NCBI GenBank assembly: GCA_018242765.1
Contig: JAFEBH010000022.1
Coordinates: forward strand, 1-64,000
Source of the DNA: Nitrospira sp.
GTDB taxonomy: Bacteria > Nitrospirota > Nitrospiria > Nitrospirales > Nitrospiraceae
Direction: 5' to 3'
Length of the DNA: 64,000 bases
The notes below the pieces were generated by a model. It was not told the origin of the DNA and ran no database searches. It worked only from the letters and a program-made list of their open reading frames with translations. This document shows, piece after piece, positions 59,706-64,000 of this stretch (position 1 is the first letter of the stretch; the number at the start of each line of letters is the position of its first letter). Made by a program: the position numbers and the translations under genes.

Positions 59706-60488
59706 ATGAAAACATTGGTCTTGGCCAATCAGAAGGGTGGCGTGGGAAAAACGGCGATTGCCTGCCAACTGGGATACTTTCTCGTTGAAATGCTCAAGAA
59801 ACGGGTCTTGATCATTGACTTAGACCATCAGGGAAACACATCGAAAAACATCGGCACCTCCAAACTGGCCACGATCTCGGCCGTCACCGCCGATCAACTG
59901 TTGACCGAGCCGGTCACCACCATTGAGGGTGGAACCTTTGTAGTGATTCCCTCACACGCCGATCTGCTCAAACTCGAGCGCCGAGAAGAAGATCACAACC
60001 TATTCGCGAATAATCTTCGGTTGTTCCTCAACGAAATGGATGATCGATTTGATGTGGCCATCATCGACACCAACCCCAACCCCGATATCCGCGTACTCGC
60101 CTCACTCGTGGTGGGGGATTTTGTGTTGTCGCCCATTCAGCTGAATCAAGAAGCCGTCGACGGCATTGCCGCACTTCGAGCACAAGTCCTTAAGATACAA
60201 AGCACGCTCAATAAAGATCTACGATTCATCGGCCTGCTTCCCAATCTGGTGGAGCCCACGCCTTTTCAACGCGCGAATTTCGACCAACTCTGTACGGCCT
60301 TTGCGTCCTTGTTCATTCGCCTGGAGGATGGACGGATGGCCGCTATTCCCTCACGCACGGCCGTGGCGGAGGCCCAGGCCATGGGAGCGCCGATCTGGAC
60401 CTTGCAAAAGACCAGTTCCCGCGAGGCATGGCTGCACCTGAAACCGATCTTTCAAAAAGTGGCTCATACGATGGGGGTGATGGAATGA
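59706..60488 (+). CDS. parA: ParA-family partition ATPase (IncC/ParA-like)
   Basis: 260 residues from MKTLVLANQKGGVGKTAIACQLGYFL; deviant Walker A KGGVGKT with the signature Lys is intact. Walker A' LIIDLDHQGNTSKNI and B VAIIDTNPNPDIRVLASLV follow. GGAGAG lies upstream of ATG 59706; the frame reaches 59637. ParA drives segregation of a DNA-bound ParB complex. Overlaps parB by 4 bases (ATGA). The small size and association with a KorB-like partner indicate plasmid rather than chromosomal Soj origin. Confidence 0.88.
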   Translation: MKTLVLANQKGGVGKTAIACQLGYFLVEMLKKRVLIIDLDHQGNTSKNIGTSKLATISAVTADQLLTEPVTTIEGGTFVVIPSHADLLKLERREEDHNLFANNLRLFLNEMDDRFDVAIIDTNPNPDIRVLASLVVGDFVLSPIQLNQEAVDGIAALRAQVLKIQSTLNKDLRFIGLLPNLVEPTPFQRANFDQLCTAFASLFIRLEDGRMAAIPSRTAVAEAQAMGAPIWTLQKTSSREAWLHLKPIFQKVAHTMGVME

Positions 60489-61420
60489 AAAAACCACTGA
60501 TCGCGACGTTGGATCTTACCGCTCTTGATCGGACGACTCCCGCACCGACGCCAGATCCGATTGCCAAAGAACGAACCGTAACGGCTGAAGTCCTGGGGCG
60601 TCCGCTGCACATTCCCGTCAAAGACATCGACGAAGATCCTGGACAGCCACGCCAGGAGTTCGATGCGGCGAGCATGGAGGAACTGGAACAGAGCGTCAGA
60701 ATCCATGGGGTCAAGACGCCGATCTCAATTCGCCCGCATCCCACCGAGCCGAAGCGATGGATCTTGAATTTCGGAGCGCGCCGCCTCAGAGCCTCCAGAG
60801 CCGTTGGAAAAACCACGATTCCCGCGTTCATCGATCGCTCACATACGGATTACCAACAAGTGATCGAGAACCTACAGCGGGAAGATCTGAAACCCCGCGA
60901 GCTCGCAATGTTCATCAAGAAAAAGATGGACGAAGGGGAGAAGCAGGCGCATATTGCCGAGCTCCTGGGGGTAAACCGGTCCATGGTGACGAATCACCTC
61001 GCGCTCATCGATCCCCCCTCCTGCATCGAAGAGATTTACACGTCCGGGAAATGTTCATCGGCCAAGACACTCTACGATTTACGAAATCTGCATAAGGAGT
61101 TTCCGAAAGAAGTCGAACGGTGGTGTACCACCGATCAGGAAATCACCCGTGCATCCGTGTCCGCCTTATCCGCCAAGCTGAGAGGTGCACAGAAACCAAC
61201 CGCCACTTCGTCAAAGAATGAACAGGAGAATAAGAAGCGGATGGCCGGTGAGACGACAACGATGCCGTCGCTGATCGTCATCGTGCAGGATCGATCAGGC
61301 ACGGTGGATCTGCAGCAGGCCCCACAGCAACCGAACCACCTGATCATTAATTTTTCAGATGGAAAACAAGAAGAGGTCCTCGCACGACATTGTCAAATTG
61401 AACAGATCATTTTCCCGTAG
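60485..61420 (+). CDS. parB: ParB/KorB-like partition protein
   Basis: 311 residues from ATG 60485. The ParB/Sulfiredoxin N-domain contains VKTPISIRPHP and GARRLRASRAVGK (CTP-binding-type box, usually GERRxRA). The following helix-turn-helix region, ENLQREDLKPRELAMFIKKK and HIAELLGVNRSMVTNHLALIDPP, plus SGKCSSAKTLYDLRNLHKEFPKEVERWC, reads like KorB of IncP plasmids, as does the C-terminal SH3-like piece (SLIVIVQDRSGTVDL to HLIINFSDGKQEEVLARHC). KorB is both centromere binder and global repressor on its plasmid. Two long palindromes lie 158 and 258 bp after its stop. Confidence 0.86.
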   Translation: MKKPLIATLDLTALDRTTPAPTPDPIAKERTVTAEVLGRPLHIPVKDIDEDPGQPRQEFDAASMEELEQSVRIHGVKTPISIRPHPTEPKRWILNFGARRLRASRAVGKTTIPAFIDRSHTDYQQVIENLQREDLKPRELAMFIKKKMDEGEKQAHIAELLGVNRSMVTNHLALIDPPSCIEEIYTSGKCSSAKTLYDLRNLHKEFPKEVERWCTTDQEITRASVSALSAKLRGAQKPTATSSKNEQENKKRMAGETTTMPSLIVIVQDRSGTVDLQQAPQQPNHLIINFSDGKQEEVLARHCQIEQIIFP

Positions 61421-61433
61421 CTCCGCAAGTTTC

Positions 61434-61468
61434 ATCCCTCTCTCCATCTTATGGATGGAGAGAGGGAT
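61434..61468 (+). terminator. Terminator of the parAB operon
   Basis: A 15-bp stem (ATCCCTCTCTCCATC and complement, 61434-61448 and 61454-61468) with a 5-nt loop, 13 bases after the parB stop. No T run follows. Confidence 0.65.
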
Positions 61469-61577
61469 CATCAGAACATCTCCTTACATCATATCTCCCC
61501 GTCAGCCACGAGCTTCATGCCCTCCACACCGATTGCCACCTCAGCACCTGAATTGCTGTTGAGTCAGTCGATATCCC

Positions 61578-61595
61578 TGTTGGACATGTCCAACA
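61578..61595. promoter_or_regulatory. parS-like palindrome 1
   Basis: TGTTGGACATGTCCAACA is a perfect 18-bp palindrome. The same word recurs at 61686-61703, 108 bp further. Location behind a KorB-like parB suggests ParB binding. Confidence 0.65.
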
Positions 61596-61677
61596 ACAAA
61601 GTTCGCAAGATACTGCCCTTATTCACATCAGGCGATAGATTGCCATAGGCACTGATGAAATCTCGATCACGAGATAG

Positions 61678-61711
61678 CAGCAATCTGTTGGACATGTCCA
61701 ACAGATTGCTG
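61678..61711. promoter_or_regulatory. parS-like palindrome 2 (34 bp)
   Basis: The 18-bp core TGTTGGACATGTCCAACA (61686-61703) is flanked by CAGCAATC and GATTGCTG, extending the perfect palindrome to 34 bp. Only the 18-bp core is shared with palindrome 1. It could be a partition site, an operator or a recombination/terminator structure. Confidence 0.65.
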
Positions 61712-62298
61712 TCCACTTCGTATGTCATGGGATTGCTGATGATGGGGATGAATTGAACGGATTGGGAGATTTAACTACGAGACCCTCTACTCTTCAATAC
61801 ATTCGACAAAGGAAACAGAGGGTTAATGGTTATTAGAACTCTGCGCCCATGTGTTAAATCACAGTAACCATGAGGGCCAGGTTAGTGCTAGCAGTGCTGA
61901 CCGAGGAACCGGGCTCAACATAGCTTTGTAAGGATGAAAGAAATCATGGCCTCAGGGCTCTCCGTTACCGATAGGAAGGGACGATGCATACTGTCCTGCT
62001 GATCTTACCATTCCAGCTTGGTGGCCGCTTTATTGTATTCAAAGAGTTGTCTGTCGATCCTGCTGCACAGTTTGAGCTCAAGAAGAAATAGATCTGGTGT
62101 TCTCAAATGGTTGCGAAACGATAGAACTTTCAGTCCCAGATCGTGTGCAACACAAAATTCACTGACTGTAAATTATTGAGATGTATCTCTCCTATACGAA
62201 TAGAAGATCATTTCAGAAGTATCTGAGAAGATGTCAAGATCCTGCATTTCCCAACGGATGGCGCCCATTGATAGGGCGCCATCCCGGAGGCACGGTAT
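61712..62298. other. Gene-free AT-rich stretch between palindromes and the RTX gene
   Basis: About 590 bp with no convincing gene. A 38-codon frame at 61984 (MHTVLLILPFQLGG...) and short frames on the other strand lack further support. A direct word GATAGGGCG/GGGCGCC near 62270 precedes the RTX stop. Confidence 0.4.
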
Positions 62299-63684
62299 CT
62301 ACAGGAGAATGTCGGTGCCAGCCCCGCCGACGACGAGCCCAGGGGAACCAACTAACTGAATCTCGAACTCGGATGCCGTATCCCCGTCAGTACTGCCAGA
62401 AAGAATTCCCCCGACATACCGCAGCTGGCCCGCCGCCGTAAATGCCGCACTGCCGATGTAGGTAAAGGCCTGATTGCCTAACGCAAGTAGGGTCGTATTG
62501 GCATCGATCGTGGCCAAATTGATTACATCGCCTTCCGTTCCGACAAAACTGCTGATGACATCTCTATTGCTCGCACCGGGTTGACTTTCGCTAACTGAAT
62601 TGTAATCGAAGGTATCGATACCAGAACTACCAGTTAGGTTATCGCGACCGCCCCCACCATACAGCAAGTCGCTACCAGGACCTCCAGAGAGCCCATCGTT
62701 CCCAATACCGCCTAAGAGAATGTCGTTACCTGATTCACCAAAGAGCAGATCATCGCCAGTGCCGCCATCGAGAATGTCATTCCCTCCATGTCCAAATAAA
62801 GGATCGTTGCCATCCAGACCTGCGAGCACGTTATTAGAGTTATTGCCGGTTATGACATTTCTATTTCCATTGCCCGTGCCATTGATAGTTGCCGTACCGG
62901 TCAGAAGGAGATCCTCGATGCCGAAGCCCAACGTATGGCTCACGGACGAATACACAGCGTCCACCCCGCCAAGAAAATCGTTAAAAGACTCCGCCGCCAC
63001 ATCGCCCAGGTTGTCCACAATATAGCTATCGTTTCCACGGTCACCATTCATATTGTCGGCCCCCACCCCACCGTCAAGACGATCAGTACCATTTCCGCCA
63101 GAGAGTTTGTCGTTACCGATGCCACCGAAGAGGGAATCGTTATGGTCGCCTCCGAAGAGCTGGTCAGTCCCGCTGCCGCCGTCTAGAGTGTCATTCCCTG
63201 CAAGTCCAGACAAAGAATCGTTGCCATTCAGACCAAAAAGAATATTATTGACGCCATTGCCGGTGAGAGTGTCGTTGTAGTTCGTTCCGGTGATGTTTTC
63301 CATGCCCACGATGGTGTCGATCCCTGCCCCTCCCGTGTTCTGCGCGCCTACTAGACCGAGATTAACCTTGACACCAGCCGTCGCCCCGATGAAGGCGTGA
63401 CCACTGATACTCCCATTGCTATAGTCGGCGGTGTCGCTTCCGGTTCCACCATTGAGCGTGTCATTTCCGATTCCACCGTTAAGCGTGTCATTTTGGCCTC
63501 CTGCTGTATTATCACCGCCGAAGAGCGTGTCGTTGCCAGATTCGCCAAATAGCAAGTCACCGCCACTGCCACCGTCGATAGTGTCGTTCCCAGCAAGTCC
63601 AAAGCCGATATCGTCTCCACCAAGGACGTTAATAAAGTCATTACCAGAAGTGCCGAAGATGACGTCCCTTAAATTAGTTGCCAT
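62299..63684 (-). CDS. RTX (hemolysin-type Ca-binding repeat) secreted protein
   Basis: 461 residues from MATNLRDVIFGTSGNDFINVLGG; the ATG at 63684 follows AGGAGG by 5 bases. About twenty nonapeptides of form GGxGxDxLx (GGSGGDLLFGESGNDTLFGG, then LSGGNGTDRLDGGVGAD, DGGTGDDLLFGESGND) cover most of the chain. The C-terminal 80 residues (NLATIDANTTLLALG to GGAGTDILL) form the usual peptidase-M10-like C-terminal RTX cap used for type I export. There is no enzyme domain, so it may be a surface layer, adhesin or Ca-binding matrix protein. No ABC exporter gene is in the window. Confidence 0.88.
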   Translation of the reverse strand: MATNLRDVIFGTSGNDFINVLGGDDIGFGLAGNDTIDGGSGGDLLFGESGNDTLFGGDNTAGGQNDTLNGGIGNDTLNGGTGSDTADYSNGSISGHAFIGATAGVKVNLGLVGAQNTGGAGIDTIVGMENITGTNYNDTLTGNGVNNILFGLNGNDSLSGLAGNDTLDGGSGTDQLFGGDHNDSLFGGIGNDKLSGGNGTDRLDGGVGADNMNGDRGNDSYIVDNLGDVAAESFNDFLGGVDAVYSSVSHTLGFGIEDLLLTGTATINGTGNGNRNVITGNNSNNVLAGLDGNDPLFGHGGNDILDGGTGDDLLFGESGNDILLGGIGNDGLSGGPGSDLLYGGGGRDNLTGSSGIDTFDYNSVSESQPGASNRDVISSFVGTEGDVINLATIDANTTLLALGNQAFTYIGSAAFTAAGQLRYVGGILSGSTDGDTASEFEIQLVGSPGLVVGGAGTDILL

Positions 63685-64000
63685 AACCACCTCCTATGGT
63701 TGGTTAGTTCTCGTGCGCGGATCGTTCCTGACTAGGATGGATAAAAAGGGGAGGCTTTCGGACAATCTTCTCTCTCCCTTATGATTTATCACCAGTGCCC
63801 TGGTCATCATGATAAGCACTGGGGGTTGCTACCGAACTACTCTATTGTGGAGAGATCTTGGAAGAAACAGGCCGCACAGGATAGCACAGGCTGCGCATAA
63901 TTGCAGGACTGACTTAGCATGACAAAACAGATACTTGTGGTGAAATCTAACTCTGTGCACTCAACCTTAATTATCACCAGTATGGTTTTGTCCATGTCAC
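63685..64000. other. Upstream region of the RTX gene
   Basis: Non-coding as far as seen. It must hold the RTX promoter on the minus strand. CCAGTGCTTATCATGATGACC near 63793-63815 contains GTGCTTATCATG with partial inverted symmetry to AAGCACTGGG, a 10-bp hairpin (CCAGTGC...GCACTGG around 63794-63823). Confidence 0.4.

Noticed and set aside
61984..62091. Short frame starting MHTVLLILPFQLGG between the palindromes and the RTX gene
   Set aside because: 35 codons, no ribosome-binding site, and no context to support it.
1..64000. tRNA, rRNA, a second CRISPR array or insertion-sequence transposases
   Set aside because: None was seen on reading both strands; very diverged remnants cannot be excluded without a search.

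Overview
The window is a bacterial chromosome segment that is dense in genes, mostly GC-rich (roughly 55-60 % by eye) and without rRNA or tRNA genes. The mix of genes fits a Nitrospira-like member of the Nitrospirota: ClpB, a GlrK/QseG/GlrR-type sigma54 signalling set, a type I-E CRISPR-Cas locus, bactofilin, PxpBAC, Kup, many small exported proteins of unknown function, and a dispersed structured intergenic repeat. No marker gene fixes the taxon, so this is inference.

Layout. 1-1.2 kb: the end of a secreted BACON/fibronectin-III protein. 1.4-6.1 kb (minus): sigma54 response regulator, lipoprotein, histidine kinase, and a membrane protein. 6.3-8.9 kb: clpB. 9.9-20.3 kb: a complete type I-E CRISPR-Cas system, with a 30-repeat array followed, reading rightwards, by cas2, cas1, cas6e, cas5e, cas7e, cse2, cse1 and cas3, all on the minus strand. 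20.6-24.8 kb: small defence/addiction genes (a nucleotidyltransferase pair, an AbrB antitoxin with a nonsense-interrupted PIN toxin, an intact VapBC) and a WYL regulator. 25-37.5 kb: housekeeping and exported proteins (ComM, an AsnC-like RAM protein, an oxidoreductase, a dienelactone-hydrolase-like protein, DUF423, bactofilin, DUF3597), then an FAD amine oxidase and pxpBAC for 5-oxoproline use. 37.5-46 kb: a visibly more AT-rich block that starts with about 1 kb of gene-free DNA and carries a BACON protein and three secreted or lipid-anchored serine hydrolases; probably acquired. 46.4-59.2 kb: VapBC, DUF2278, Kup, a glycosyltransferase, several exported or lipoprotein genes, and an SNase-fold protein lacking its catalytic acids. 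59.3-64 kb: a plasmid-type ParA / KorB-like ParB operon with two long palindromes downstream, and an RTX-repeat protein.

Main observations. (i) One CRISPR spacer (11085-11116) matches pxpC (36815-36846) of the same chromosome over all 32 bases. (ii) A 13-bp word is shared by the upstream regions of cas3 and of the WYL regulator, suggesting that the regulator may control the cas operon. (iii) Three copies of a ~120-bp intergenic element have terminal inverted repeats whose arms differ between copies yet stay complementary. (iv) Palindromes of 18 and 34 bp lie behind the parA/korB-like operon and look like its centromere or operator. (v) Several genes appear to be transcribed without a leader. 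(vi) Two enzyme-fold proteins have lost catalytic residues: a DLH without its nucleophile and an SNase without its three acidic residues.
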